From Yinghuangia elevatio (GTDB lineage Bacteria; Actinomycetota; Actinomycetes; Streptomycetales; Streptomycetaceae): 64,000 nucleotides of DNA. The position numbers were made by a program, and so were the translations under genes. The stretch is from NCBI RefSeq assembly GCF_040649515.1, contig NZ_JBEZFP010000036.1:1-64000 (forward strand), written 5' to 3'. Of the stretch, positions 27,767-36,846 are shown in pieces. The notes beneath the pieces are model-generated. The model was not told the origin of the DNA. It saw only the letters and a program-made list of their open reading frames with translations, and searched no databases. The stretch's first letter is position 1. Each line of letters begins with the position of its first letter.

Positions 27767-28291
27767 TCAGCGGATGATGTCGGAGTCGAGGGCGACACGC
27801 AGCGCACGAACCGCGTAGTGGACACGTGACTTCACGGTCCCGACCGGCACACCCAGCGATGCCGCGACCTCGCCCACGCTGCGGTCACGGAGCACCGTCT
27901 CGACGACCGCGTACCGCTGCGGCGCGGAGAGCCGCGCCAACACCTGCGCCGCGGCCAGGCTGCTCAGCAGGCGATCCACATCGTCGTCCGCGGGCATGAA
28001 CTCGAGCGGTTCCGGGCTGACTTCCTGCGGTCGCGCGCGACGTGCCCGCTGTTCGTCGATGACGATGCGCCGGGCCACCGTGGCCAGCCACGGCATCAGC
28101 GAAGGCGCTCCCGGGTCGAGCCGTTCCGCGTTGCGCCAGGCCCGGAGCATCGTCTCCTGCACGACGTCCTCCGCCCAATGCCGGTCCCCGCCGGTGAGGT
28201 TCACGCAGAACGACAACAAGGGTGCCCGGTAGTCGCGGTACAGCCGTGCCACGGCGTCCGCATCCGGCGAGGCCGCGTCGCGAGCGGGCAT
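27767..28291 (-). CDS. ECF-type RNA polymerase sigma factor (copy 1)
   Basis: A 174-residue sigma factor with only regions 2 and 4. Region 2 carries YRAPLLSFCVNLTGGDRHWAEDVVQETMLRAWRN and MPWLATVARRIVIDE; region 4 carries RYAVVETVLRDRSVGEVAASLGVPVGTVKSRVHYAVRALR. No anti-sigma gene is adjacent. It is a close paralogue of the sigma factor encoded divergently at 28673. ATG 28291 is chosen from the family start; its RBS (GGACGAG) is weak. Further upstream the frame is open but crosses the promoter-like element. Target genes unknown. Confidence 0.9.
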   Translation of the reverse strand: MPARDAASPDADAVARLYRDYRAPLLSFCVNLTGGDRHWAEDVVQETMLRAWRNAERLDPGAPSLMPWLATVARRIVIDEQRARRARPQEVSPEPLEFMPADDDVDRLLSSLAAAQVLARLSAPQRYAVVETVLRDRSVGEVAASLGVPVGTVKSRVHYAVRALRVALDSDIIR

Positions 28292-28386
28292 CTCGTCCAA
28301 CCCGGCCCCGCCCCGTCTCTTCGCCGATCTTCTCTGGCGCGGGACCTTAGCCACGGGCGAGGAATGCGAGTGTCTGATCTGCGCGT

Positions 28387-28400
28387 GATTTGAGGTTTCC
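28387..28400 (-). promoter_or_regulatory. 14-bp element upstream of ECF copy 1
   Basis: Read toward the gene: GGAAACCTCAAATC, then nCGCnCAGATnA, 109 bases before the start. The same element lies at matching orientation before copy 2. A GGAAAC -35 hexamer is typical of ECF promoters, so this is probably the autoregulated promoter. The 381-bp gap 28292-28672 contains this pair of elements and no credible gene. Confidence 0.6.
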
Positions 28401-28578
28401 GCCGAGTGACGCCGACAGGCCGCCCGCTTGACGATCGCGTTGAACTGGTCGGAGAAGCCGTTGATGCCCTCGACGTTCTTCCGGAGCACCGTGTTCGCCT
28501 CGCGACCGCCGCGGTGAGTGAGCACCCAACCGCGGTCACGGCTAGAGCGAACCCGGAGTGGGTCGTTGCCAATTCGAG

Positions 28579-28592
28579 GGAAACCTCAAATC
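28579..28592 (+). promoter_or_regulatory. 14-bp element upstream of ECF copy 2
   Basis: GGAAACCTCAAATC is the exact reverse complement of 28387-28400 and lies 94 bases before the start of copy 2. Similarity continues downstream (CGCnCAGATnA), so the promoter region appears to have been duplicated with the gene. Confidence 0.6.
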
Positions 28593-28672
28593 GCGCCCAG
28601 ATGAAGCGTTTGCGCAACGTCGCGTCGCTACGTTTCGCCCAGAAGTGCCGCCGAGGCGAGGGGACGGGCGAC

Positions 28673-29206
28673 ATGACGCAAAGACGGAAGCATGCGCGTC
28701 GGCGCGACGCCGCCGCGATCGTGGAGTCGTTGTACAGCGAGTACCGGGCGCCGCTGCTGGCCTTCTGCCTCAACCTGACCGGCGGGGACCGGCATTGGGC
28801 CGAGGACGTGATGCAGGAGACCATGGTCCGGGCGTGGCGGCATGCCGACGACCTGGACCCCGAGGCACCGTCGATGATGCCGTGGCTCGCCACGGTGGCC
28901 CGCAGGCTGGTGATCGACGATCTTCGGGCCCGCAGCGTACGACCGCAGGAAGTCAGCCAGGACCCACTGGAGTTCCTGCCCGGCCGAGACCACATCGATG
29001 CGATGCTCCGCCGCATGGTGGTCACCGACGCGGTCCGAGAACTGCCCCCGCCGCAGCGCGAGGCGGTCGTCGAGACGATGCTGCGCGACCGCAGCGTGGG
29101 CGACGCGGCGCTCTACCTGAATGTCCCGGTGGGGACGGTGAAGTCCCGCGTCCACTACGCCTTCCGAACCCTGAGGGTGTCACTCGCCGAGCCGATGGCG
29201 AGCTGA
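28673..29206 (+). CDS. ECF-type RNA polymerase sigma factor (copy 2)
   Basis: A 177-residue ECF sigma factor. Region 2 has YRAPLLAFCLNLTGGDRHWAEDVMQETMVRAWRH; region 4 has REAVVETMLRDRSVGDAALYLNVPVGTVKSRVHYAFRTLR. By eye it is well over half identical to copy 1, including the loop between the regions (RPQEVSxxPLEF). ATG 28673 follows GAGGGGA. Copies 1 and 2 form a head-to-head duplication. Copy 2 points into the secretion island that begins 230 bases downstream, so it is a candidate regulator of that island. The 29207-29435 gap holds nothing I can support. Confidence 0.9.
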   Translation: MTQRRKHARRRDAAAIVESLYSEYRAPLLAFCLNLTGGDRHWAEDVMQETMVRAWRHADDLDPEAPSMMPWLATVARRLVIDDLRARSVRPQEVSQDPLEFLPGRDHIDAMLRRMVVTDAVRELPPPQREAVVETMLRDRSVGDAALYLNVPVGTVKSRVHYAFRTLRVSLAEPMAS

Positions 29207-29435
29207 CACGGACGGCGAAGGAGCGCTGAATCGTGCACGCCAAGATCGACCGCAACGCCGAACACGCCGGTGGGCTGCGTGTTTCCCCCGAGTTGCGGTC
29301 CTGCGGGATTGCCGCCGCACAGGGCGCGAAAGACGGTGCATGGGGCATGCTGACTAGCGCCGCGCGCGCCGGTCGCGCCGGTGCGCGGCCAACCTGGGGA
29401 CCGGAGATTCTCCGAAGAGGGGAGCTACCCGCGGC

Positions 29436-31103
29436 ATGAGGAATACCGACCCGTTCGACTTCTTCCAGAAGCACCGCGACATCATCTTCCGGTGGTCGGC
29501 CATCCTGGGCATCGCCCTGGTGGTGTTCCTCATCGTGCGCTTCTTCGCCATGCGCCTCGGCGGCTGGCGGGCCGCGTGGCGTCGGTTGTGCCGCGAAGTA
29601 GCGCTCACCGCGTACGCTTTCAGTGCCCCCGTGCGGTCGTGGATCCGCCACCGGCAGTCGGCGCGGCGGCTCGTGCTCGCCCTCGGCGCGCACGCGACCT
29701 GGCGCGACGCCGAACAGGCCCTGAAGGACGCCCGGTCGGCCGCCGCACCCGCCCAGCCGTACGCCGTGTACGTCGACGCGGCCTCGGTCACCGTGCTGTT
29801 CGCCGCTCGCGACATGCCCCCGGCATCGGGCATATGGCAGACCGACCAGGAGGACCCCGCGGCATGGACCGCGCCGCGGACGGCACTGCCGCCCGTCACC
29901 GCGGACGCGGGGGGAGTACGACCGATTGTCGTCGCGCTGGGGGAGGCCGGGCAAAGCTGCGTTTTCCTCGACCTGGCGATCGGCCCACCGACCGTGGCGG
30001 TGGAGGGCGAACAGCGCTCCCGCAACGCGCTGTTCCAGGCCGTCGCCGCACAGGTCGACGCCCGCCTGCCCGCTCCGCAGGCCGTCATCGCGGAAGGCGT
30101 GCACGCCGACTTCGCCGGTGAGCCGGTGCGGGCCGCGTACCGCACCGCACTTGCGACCCCGCCCCGACTCGGCATACCGGCGTTCCTGATCACCGCCGCC
30201 CTGCCCGACCCGCTTCCCCCGGAACTCGCCGAACCGCCCCGCGAGGTACCGGAGATGCGGATCCTGCTGCGCGGTCCGGGGCGCGGGTACGTGCGGACGC
30301 TGCTGACCGACAGGCACGGTCGCGCCGCCGTGCCCGGAACTCCGCTGCTGGTCACATGCCATGCGCTCGGCGCCGCACTCGCCAAGGTGCTGCCCCACAT
30401 CCCGCCGGTGCTCCCTCCCGCGCCGGACCCGAACGCCGACCTGGGGATCGCGGGCGCCGACCTCTTCGAGGAGGCGGTGGCGACGGCACGCACCGAGGCG
30501 CCGGACGCGGCGGGTGCGGCACCCGCGGTCGCCGACCTCTTCGAGGAGACGTACGAGATCGGCCAGACCGCAGAAGGCCCGGAGGTCGTGGTCACCGCGA
30601 CCGCTACCCGGGAACTCTTCGAGGAGGCGGGCGAAGCGGCGGGCACGCGGACCGGGGAAGAGTACGTGCGCCTCGCCGACGTGTGGGAACCCACCGAAGC
30701 CGCGGCGCCGGCCCTGACCATGGCAGCGGACTACCCGCCGCCGACCGGGGACCCGGTCGACTTCCTTCCACCGCCCAGCGGAATGCCGTTCGCGTCGTTC
30801 CCGCCACCAGGGGAGTACAGCTCCGGACCTGGCCCTGGCCCTGGCCCCGGGGTCGGGGCCGCCGCCGAGTCCGAGTCCGAGTCCGAACCCGAACCCGAAC
30901 CCGAACCCGAGGCCCGGCCCGAGCCGGAGCGCGCACGGGAGCCCGCGTCCCGCCCCACTCCCCGCGCACCGGACGACGAGGAAGAGGAGTCCCCGCCTCC
31001 CGCCGTGTCGGCCGCCGACCTGGCTCCGGAACCGTCGAACGGCTCCTCCGGCGCCCGGTCGCGCTCATCCGCCGGCCCCGGCGCCGGATCCCCGCGACCG
31101 TGA
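29436..31103 (+). CDS. Membrane protein with repetitive acidic/proline tail, type VII secretion-island associated
   Basis: A 555-residue protein with one N-terminal membrane segment (WSAILGIALVVFLIVRFFAM, residues ~20-40), then a globular region to about residue 320 with no family I recognise. After that come three related acidic motifs (ADLFEEA, ADLFEET, RELFEEA) spaced over ~70 residues, and a low-complexity tail of Gly-Pro, Ser-Glu and Pro-Glu repeats. The tail is probably disordered; it lies in the cytoplasm if the N-terminus is outside. It directly precedes the EccC-type ATPase on the same strand, 112 bases away, so it may be an accessory subunit of that machine. Function unknown. Confidence 0.7.
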   Translation: MRNTDPFDFFQKHRDIIFRWSAILGIALVVFLIVRFFAMRLGGWRAAWRRLCREVALTAYAFSAPVRSWIRHRQSARRLVLALGAHATWRDAEQALKDARSAAAPAQPYAVYVDAASVTVLFAARDMPPASGIWQTDQEDPAAWTAPRTALPPVTADAGGVRPIVVALGEAGQSCVFLDLAIGPPTVAVEGEQRSRNALFQAVAAQVDARLPAPQAVIAEGVHADFAGEPVRAAYRTALATPPRLGIPAFLITAALPDPLPPELAEPPREVPEMRILLRGPGRGYVRTLLTDRHGRAAVPGTPLLVTCHALGAALAKVLPHIPPVLPPAPDPNADLGIAGADLFEEAVATARTEAPDAAGAAPAVADLFEETYEIGQTAEGPEVVVTATATRELFEEAGEAAGTRTGEEYVRLADVWEPTEAAAPALTMAADYPPPTGDPVDFLPPPSGMPFASFPPPGEYSSGPGPGPGPGVGAAAESESESEPEPEPEPEARPEPERAREPASRPTPRAPDDEEEESPPPAVSAADLAPEPSNGSSGARSRSSAGPGAGSPRP

Positions 31104-31215
31104 CCGGCCGCCCGGCACCGCGTACTCCGCGGAGTCCCACGTCCGCCGAGATCCCCCGCCCCGAGCATGCGCGCCCCGAGCACCCCCGCCCCTCCGAGCG
31201 ACGAGTTGGACGCCC

Positions 31216-34200
31216 GTGAACCTCGCCGTCACCACCTCCGACCCGCACGGCAAACGCGCCGACCACCTGCTGGACATCCCCGACGGCGCCACCGTGGCCG
31301 ACCTCGGCGCGGTGCTCGGGTCGTCCGACCTGTTCCTCGGCGCCCGCCCGCTCAACCCGGACCAGCGCGTCGCCGCCAGCGGGATACGCGCCGGCGCCCT
31401 CATCGGACTCGGCGGCCCGGTGCCCACTGCTTCCGCGACCCGGGCGTGGCGACCACCCGCCGGGGACCCCGCCCTCGTCTCGGTCCGCCACGTTTCCGGT
31501 CCCGATGCCGGCCGAGTGTGGCTGCTCGGCCCGGGCCGCCACGAGGTGGGTACGGACCGGGCGTGCGCGCTGCGGCTGGCGGGCGGCGGCGCCCCCGCCC
31601 AAGGCACCTGGATCACCGTCGGGGCGAACGGCGACGTCACCGTGCGCCTGGCCGACGATGCCGACCCCGAGACGTGCGGCCTGCGCAGCCTCACGCCGCC
31701 GCCCCCGGTCGACCCGGTGACGGGCACCCCGCTCACCCTGGAGGAACCCGCCGGCCTCACGGACGGCGGCCCCGGCGGCCACTCCGTCGAACCCCCGGAG
31801 CCCGGGCCCGACGGGCTGCCGGTCGAACCCCCGCTGCCGCCGGTCGGCCAACTGCCGCCGCCCGACGACGGCTCGCTGGACTGGCCGACGTACGCCGACC
31901 TGTCGCTCGGCGACCATCTGCTGCGCATCGGCTCGCCGACCGAGGCCCAGGCCGCGGTACGCCCGTCCGCCGACGGCCTCGGCATCGAGTACAACCGCCC
32001 GCCGCGCATCGCCCCGCACCTCGACACCGAGTCCATCCGGATGATGGGGCCGCCCACCGACAACACCAAGCGGCCCTTCCCGTTCCTGATGGTCATATTC
32101 CCGATGCTGATGGGCCTCGCCATGATGGCGCTGTTCCGCAGCCTGTTCTTCGTCGTGTTCCTGCTCTTCACACCGATCATGGCGCTCGGCAACTGGATCT
32201 CCGGCCGGCGCTCCGGCCGCAAGCAGTACGAGGAGTCCCTGCGCGTCTACCGCGTCCGGCGCAGCATGCTCGAACTGGAGATGCGCCGCGCCACCGTCGA
32301 CGAACGCGGGCTGCGCAACACCACCTTCCCCGACCCCGCGGCACTCCTGATCACCGCGACCGGGCCCGGACTCGGCCTGTGGCAACGCCGCCGCCGCGAC
32401 CCCGACCACCTCACGATCCGGCTGGGCACCCTCACCCGGGCGTCCCTCAAGCGCATCGACGACCAGGCCCGCGAGACCCACTACCGGCAGGTCAACTGGC
32501 GGCTCGCCGACGTGTCGTTCGGCGTCGAACTCGCCGACTTCGGCCTCGTCGGCATCGCCGGCCCCGGCGGCGTCCCGCGCCGCGTCGCGTGCTGGGCGGT
32601 CGCCCAGACCGCCGTCCTGCACAGCCCGCGCGACGTGCGCATCGTGATCCTCACCGAGGACGAGCACGCCGAGGACTGGGCGTGGGTGCGCTGGCTCCCG
32701 CACCTGCGGCCCGGCCGCCACGAGGCGGCACTCGTCGCCATCGGCACCGACCCGGAGAGCACCGCGCACCGCGTCAACGAACTCATCGCCGACATCCAGG
32801 CGCGCACCGACTCGTCGGCGTCCGCACTCGGCAAAACCTTGCAGCGCGAACCCGACGTCCTGGTGATCCTGGACGGCGCCCGCCGCCTGCGCGACGTGCC
32901 CGGCGTCGTCGACGTGCTCACCAACGGGCCCGGCGTACGCGTGTTCAGCCTCTGCCTCGACGAGCGCGAGCACCTGCTGCCCGAGGAGTGCCACGTCGTG
33001 GTCACCGCGTCGGGCAACCGCCTCGCCGTCAAGGTCTCGCACGCGCCGGAGGTGCACGACGTACGCGCCGACCTCGTCGACCAGGCCTGGTGCGACGAGA
33101 TCGCCCGCGCCGTCGCGCCGCTGCGCGACGTGACCGTGGAGTCCGACGCCGGGCTGCCGGCCGAGGTGGCCCTGCTGCCCGCCATCGGCCAGGAACCACC
33201 GGACCCCGACGCGCTGGTGCAGCTGTGGCAGCGCCGCCCCGCCTCCACCGCCTTCGTGCTCGGCAGCGGCTACGAGGGCACGCTGCGCCTGGACCTGGTG
33301 CGCGACGGCCCGCACGGACTCATCGGCGGTACCACCGGCTCCGGCAAGTCCGAACTGCTCCAGACGATGATCGCCTCCCTCGCCGCGGTCAACCGGCCCG
33401 ACGAGCTCACCTTCGTCCTGGTCGACTACAAGGGCGGCAGCGCCTTCCGCGAGTGCGCCGAACTGCCGCACACCCTCGGCATGATCACCGACCTCGACGG
33501 CCACCTCGTCAAACGGGCGCTCGCCTCACTCGACGCGGAACTGCGGCGCCGCGAGACCGTGTTGAACGAGGTCGAGGCCAAGGACCACACCGAGTACCGC
33601 GCCAAGCGCGTACGCGACTCCGCCCTGCCACCGCTGCCGCGACTCATCCTGGTGATCGACGAGTTCGCCACCCTCGTTCGCGAACAACCCGAATTCGTCC
33701 CGGGGTTGATCAGCCTCGCACAACGTGGCCGGTCGCTCGGCCTGCACCTGCTGCTGGCCACCCAGCGGCCCGGCGGCTCGGTCAGCAACGAGATCAAGGC
33801 CAACACCAACCTGCGCATCGCGCTCCGGGTGACCGACCGCTCGGAGAGCCAGGACATCATCAACAGCGTCGAGGCGGCCGGCATCTCGCCCAACAACCCC
33901 GGCCGGGCCCTGGTGCGCCGCGGCGAGGCCCCGCCCACACCGTTCCAGACCGCGTACGTCGGCAGCGAACGCCCCGGCCTGATCCCGGCCGCCCCGCCCG
34001 GCGCCGAGACCGTCGCCCAGCCGGTGCGCGGCATCGAGATCGAGTGGCAGCGCCTCGGCAGGCCCCTCGACTTCGCCGAACACGACCTCGACAACCTCGA
34101 CGCGGACGCGGCCGCCGCGGCGTTCACCACCGAGCAGCCCCCGACCGACCTGCGGGCGCTGGTCGACGCGATCCGCGAGGCTGCTGACCGGCTGCCGGAC

Positions 34201-35859
34201 TACCGCGAACAGCCCAGCCCGTGGCTGCCGCCGCTGGACGGGCGCATGCGCCTCGACGACCTGCCGCCGATCCCGGACCCCGAGCCGGGCGCGTTGCCGA
34301 TGGTGCCGTACGCGCTGCTCGACGTCCCGCAGTTGCAGAGCCGACGGCTGGCCACCATCGACTTCGCGACGTTCGGCCACCTCTACGTCATCGGCGCGCC
34401 GCGCTCCGGCCGCACCCAGACGCTGCGCACCGTCGCCGGTGCCGCGGCCCTCACGATCCCGTGCTCGGACCTGCACATCTACGCGATCGACGCGGCGGGC
34501 GGTGGCTTGGCGGTGCTGGAGACGCTGCCGCACTGCGGCGCCGTGGTCTCACGGCACGACGCCGAGCGCATGGAACGCCTCATCAACCGCCTGGTCCGCG
34601 AACTCACCGCCCGGCAGCGGCTGATCGCGCATCACGACTGCGCCGACATCACCGAACTGCGGGCCAAGGTGTCCAAGGACCGGCGCCCGGCACACCTGCT
34701 GTTCATGATGGACGGCTGGGACGCGCTCAGCACCATGCTCGACGACTACGACGGCGGCCGGCTGTACGCGGACATCGTCCGTCTGCTGCGCGAGGGTCAG
34801 GGGGCCGGCATCCACGTGATCGCCACCTCGGAGCGACTGCTCCTGGGCGGGCGCCTGTCGGCGCACAACGACCGCAAGTTGCTGCTGCGGCAGTCGGATC
34901 CGAGCGACTTCACCCTCATCGGCATCCCGCGCAACAGCGTCCCGACGAACGTTCCGCCCGGCCGCGGTTGGCTCGCGCCCGGTGCCATCGAGGCGCAGAT
35001 CGCGTTGCTGCCGTCGGTCACGGACGCGGCGGCGAACCCGGACACCGCCGGGGACCGCTCCGGCGCCGACCAGAGCGACCAGGCCGAGGCGATGCGCGAC
35101 CTGGCCCGCCGGGCCACCATCCGGGACACCAACGTCCCGGTGGCGCGAAGGCCGTTCCGCGTCAACGAGATGCCGGCGCTCCTCGGCTTCCAGGAGGCGC
35201 ACGACCGCGTACCGCCGCAGCAGCGCAGGCCGCTGTGGGCGCTGTTGGGCGTCGGCGGCGACGCGGTCGAGCCGATCGGCTGCGACTTCGCCGCGGGCGG
35301 CGGTTCGTTCATGGTCGCCGGCCCGCCCCGCAGCGGGCGGACCACCACGCTCGCCGCGATGTCGGTCTCGCTGCTGATGGGCGGCACCCAGTTGATCGTC
35401 GTCACACCGCGCGACTCGCAACTGCGCAAGCTCGCGGCACACAACCTCGCCACGGTGCTCGCCGACCCCGATCCGTCCCCGGACCTGCTGATCGCGGCCA
35501 TGGCGGAGGCGGACGGCAAGCCGCTCGTTATCGTGGTCGACGACGCCGACATGATGCTCAACTGCGCGGCGGACAGCGTGTTGCGGCAGGTCGCGACGTC
35601 CGGCCGCGACCACGGCCGAGGACTGCTGCTGGCCGGGCTCGCGGAGTCGATGAGCGCTCTCGGCTGGGTGGGCATGGCCCGTCGGTCGCGGCAGGGTGTC
35701 CTGCTGGGGCCGAAGACCATCGCCGAAGGGGACCTCATCGGGGCGCGCCTGTCGGGCGACCAGATGCGTACGCAATTGGCGCCGGGCCGGGCGTGGACCG
35801 CGGGCGACGCCGGGGCGGCGATCGCGGTGCAGATCCCGCTCACGGTCCTGGACGGCTGA
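31216..35859 (+). CDS. FtsK/SpoIIIE-type type VII secretion ATPase with N-terminal FHA domain (EccC/EssC-like)
   Basis: A 1547-residue motor. Residues 1-70 look like a small ubiquitin/FHA-like fold and ~84-160 like an FHA domain; a Pro-rich linker follows, then two membrane helices near 290-335. Three ATPase domains come next: D1 has an intact Walker A GGTTGSGKSELL near 703 and Walker B LILVIDEFATLV; D2 has GAPRSGRTQTLR near 1061 with LLFMMDGWDAL; D3 has GPPRSGRTTTLA near 1369 with LVIVVDDADMM. D2 and D3 have Arg in place of the Walker lysine. FHA plus two helices plus three ATPases is closer to Firmicute EssC than to ESX EccC. It should power export of the Esx-like and giant proteins nearby. 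Confidence 0.92.
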   Translation: MNLAVTTSDPHGKRADHLLDIPDGATVADLGAVLGSSDLFLGARPLNPDQRVAASGIRAGALIGLGGPVPTASATRAWRPPAGDPALVSVRHVSGPDAGRVWLLGPGRHEVGTDRACALRLAGGGAPAQGTWITVGANGDVTVRLADDADPETCGLRSLTPPPPVDPVTGTPLTLEEPAGLTDGGPGGHSVEPPEPGPDGLPVEPPLPPVGQLPPPDDGSLDWPTYADLSLGDHLLRIGSPTEAQAAVRPSADGLGIEYNRPPRIAPHLDTESIRMMGPPTDNTKRPFPFLMVIFPMLMGLAMMALFRSLFFVVFLLFTPIMALGNWISGRRSGRKQYEESLRVYRVRRSMLELEMRRATVDERGLRNTTFPDPAALLITATGPGLGLWQRRRRDPDHLTIRLGTLTRASLKRIDDQARETHYRQVNWRLADVSFGVELADFGLVGIAGPGGVPRRVACWAVAQTAVLHSPRDVRIVILTEDEHAEDWAWVRWLPHLRPGRHEAALVAIGTDPESTAHRVNELIADIQARTDSSASALGKTLQREPDVLVILDGARRLRDVPGVVDVLTNGPGVRVFSLCLDEREHLLPEECHVVVTASGNRLAVKVSHAPEVHDVRADLVDQAWCDEIARAVAPLRDVTVESDAGLPAEVALLPAIGQEPPDPDALVQLWQRRPASTAFVLGSGYEGTLRLDLVRDGPHGLIGGTTGSGKSELLQTMIASLAAVNRPDELTFVLVDYKGGSAFRECAELPHTLGMITDLDGHLVKRALASLDAELRRRETVLNEVEAKDHTEYRAKRVRDSALPPLPRLILVIDEFATLVREQPEFVPGLISLAQRGRSLGLHLLLATQRPGGSVSNEIKANTNLRIALRVTDRSESQDIINSVEAAGISPNNPGRALVRRGEAPPTPFQTAYVGSERPGLIPAAPPGAETVAQPVRGIEIEWQRLGRPLDFAEHDLDNLDADAAAAAFTTEQPPTDLRALVDAIREAADRLPDYREQPSPWLPPLDGRMRLDDLPPIPDPEPGALPMVPYALLDVPQLQSRRLATIDFATFGHLYVIGAPRSGRTQTLRTVAGAAALTIPCSDLHIYAIDAAGGGLAVLETLPHCGAVVSRHDAERMERLINRLVRELTARQRLIAHHDCADITELRAKVSKDRRPAHLLFMMDGWDALSTMLDDYDGGRLYADIVRLLREGQGAGIHVIATSERLLLGGRLSAHNDRKLLLRQSDPSDFTLIGIPRNSVPTNVPPGRGWLAPGAIEAQIALLPSVTDAAANPDTAGDRSGADQSDQAEAMRDLARRATIRDTNVPVARRPFRVNEMPALLGFQEAHDRVPPQQRRPLWALLGVGGDAVEPIGCDFAAGGGSFMVAGPPRSGRTTTLAAMSVSLLMGGTQLIVVTPRDSQLRKLAAHNLATVLADPDPSPDLLIAAMAEADGKPLVIVVDDADMMLNCAADSVLRQVATSGRDHGRGLLLAGLAESMSALGWVGMARRSRQGVLLGPKTIAEGDLIGARLSGDQMRTQLAPGRAWTAGDAGAAIAVQIPLTVLDG

Positions 35860-35966
35860 GCGCCGGTAGGCCGACCGAAACGCCGGAAGTCGCACCGGAC
35901 GACACGCCGGAACGCGGCCGGAATGGACCCCGGAGATCACGCCGGAAGGTCCGCCGACCCACACGC

Positions 35967-36035
35967 CGGAGCGGGTGCCGCGCCCGAATCCGAAGGACCT
36001 CGCGGGACTTCGGGTTCGGCGCGGCACCCGCTCCG
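35967..36035. terminator. Very long bidirectional terminator hairpin between the ATPase and esx genes
   Basis: The left arm (35967-35995) and right arm (36008-36035) pair over about 28 bp with one bulged C and one G-U type mismatch, around a 12-base loop. It separates the convergent ATPase and Esx-like operons. The rest of the 229-bp gap shows nothing else. Confidence 0.8.
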
Positions 36036-36088
36036 CGGTTCGCCCGCCGTGACCGGGCCGCGTGCCGACGCCACCGGCCGTCGGACTA

Positions 36089-36427
36089 CTAGGAATTGCT
36101 GTCCTGGAACTCCGCCTTCATCTTCTCGATGGCGCTGCGGATCTCGTTCATGAGCTTGGTGTCCGATTCGCCGAGCGAGGTGGCGATCTGGTTGAAGTTC
36201 TCGGCGTACGAGGCGATGTTCGCGGCCGAGGTCTTCATCTGGCTGCTGAACGTGTCGTACGCCTCCTTGAGCGCGGGGCTGGCCTTCTCGAAGACCAGAC
36301 CGTCCTGGAGCAGGCCGCTGACCGTGGTCTCCAGCTCACCGAGTTCGTTGGAGATGTCGCTCAGCTTGGTGCCCATGGTCTTGGCGGTGTTGGCGATTTC
36401 GTCGAAGTCGATGTTGACGTCGGCCAT
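36089..36427 (-). CDS. Esx-like small secreted protein (WXG100-type helical hairpin, no WXG)
   Basis: A 112-residue, almost wholly helical protein of the size and pattern of WXG100 substrates: helix, turn near residue 40-50, then helix. The turn carries LVFEKASPALKEAY instead of Trp-X-Gly. KASPAL and the following YxxF...IxxYAxxFxQI are shared with the next gene, so the two are paralogues and may form the usual heterodimer. There is no signal peptide, as expected for type VII substrates. It lies last in a three-gene minus-strand operon. Confidence 0.82.
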   Translation of the reverse strand: MADVNIDFDEIANTAKTMGTKLSDISNELGELETTVSGLLQDGLVFEKASPALKEAYDTFSSQMKTSAANIASYAENFNQIATSLGESDTKLMNEIRSAIEKMKAEFQDSNS

Positions 36428-36505
36428 GAGGCCCTCCTCCGGAGAAGTGACGGTCGGGATCGCGGGAGTTCGAGGTGCCGGCCGGTCCGGTGACCGGCCG
36501 GGCCG

Positions 36506-36814
36506 TCACTGCGCGGAGTTGACCTTGTCGGCGATTTCCTTGTCCATGTCCTGCACGGACTGCATGATCTGGCGGAACTGCGTCGCGTAGCCCTTGATGC
36601 TGTCGGTGGCGGCGGTGAGAGCGGTGTTGAACTTCTCGTACTGCGTCATGAGCGCCGGACTGGCCTTCGTCAGCACGAGGTTCGTGGTGAGCAGCGTGTC
36701 GACCTCGGCCTTCGCCTCGTTCATCCGCGGCACGAGGGTGTGGTCCACACTGTTGTCCAGAACGTTGGACACCCGGGTGATCTCGGCGTAGGTGAGCTTG
36801 ATGTTCGCGGGCAT
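36506..36814 (-). CDS. Esx-like small secreted protein, paralogue (no WXG)
   Basis: A 102-residue helical protein with LVLTKASPALMTQYEKF at the predicted turn and YATQFRQIMQSVQDMDKEIADKV in the second helix. This matches the neighbouring 112-residue protein over the turn and second helix. It lacks a WXG tripeptide. ATG 36814 has GAAGGGA upstream. The two small proteins are expected to pair and to be exported by the FtsK-type ATPase encoded convergently. Confidence 0.82.
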   Translation of the reverse strand: MPANIKLTYAEITRVSNVLDNSVDHTLVPRMNEAKAEVDTLLTTNLVLTKASPALMTQYEKFNTALTAATDSIKGYATQFRQIMQSVQDMDKEIADKVNSAQ

Positions 36815-36846
36815 GCGCGGGTCCCTTCGTCGTTCGGATTCGTGGT

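Noticed and set aside
28292..28525. N-terminal extension of ECF copy 1 (and the mirror extension of copy 2)
   Set aside because: Both extensions translate the shared 14-bp promoter-like element; the similarity is better explained by duplicated promoter DNA than by coding.
29233..29439. 68-codon open frame between ECF copy 2 and the membrane-protein gene
   Set aside because: No RBS, no recognisable motif, and it runs into the next gene start; probably chance.
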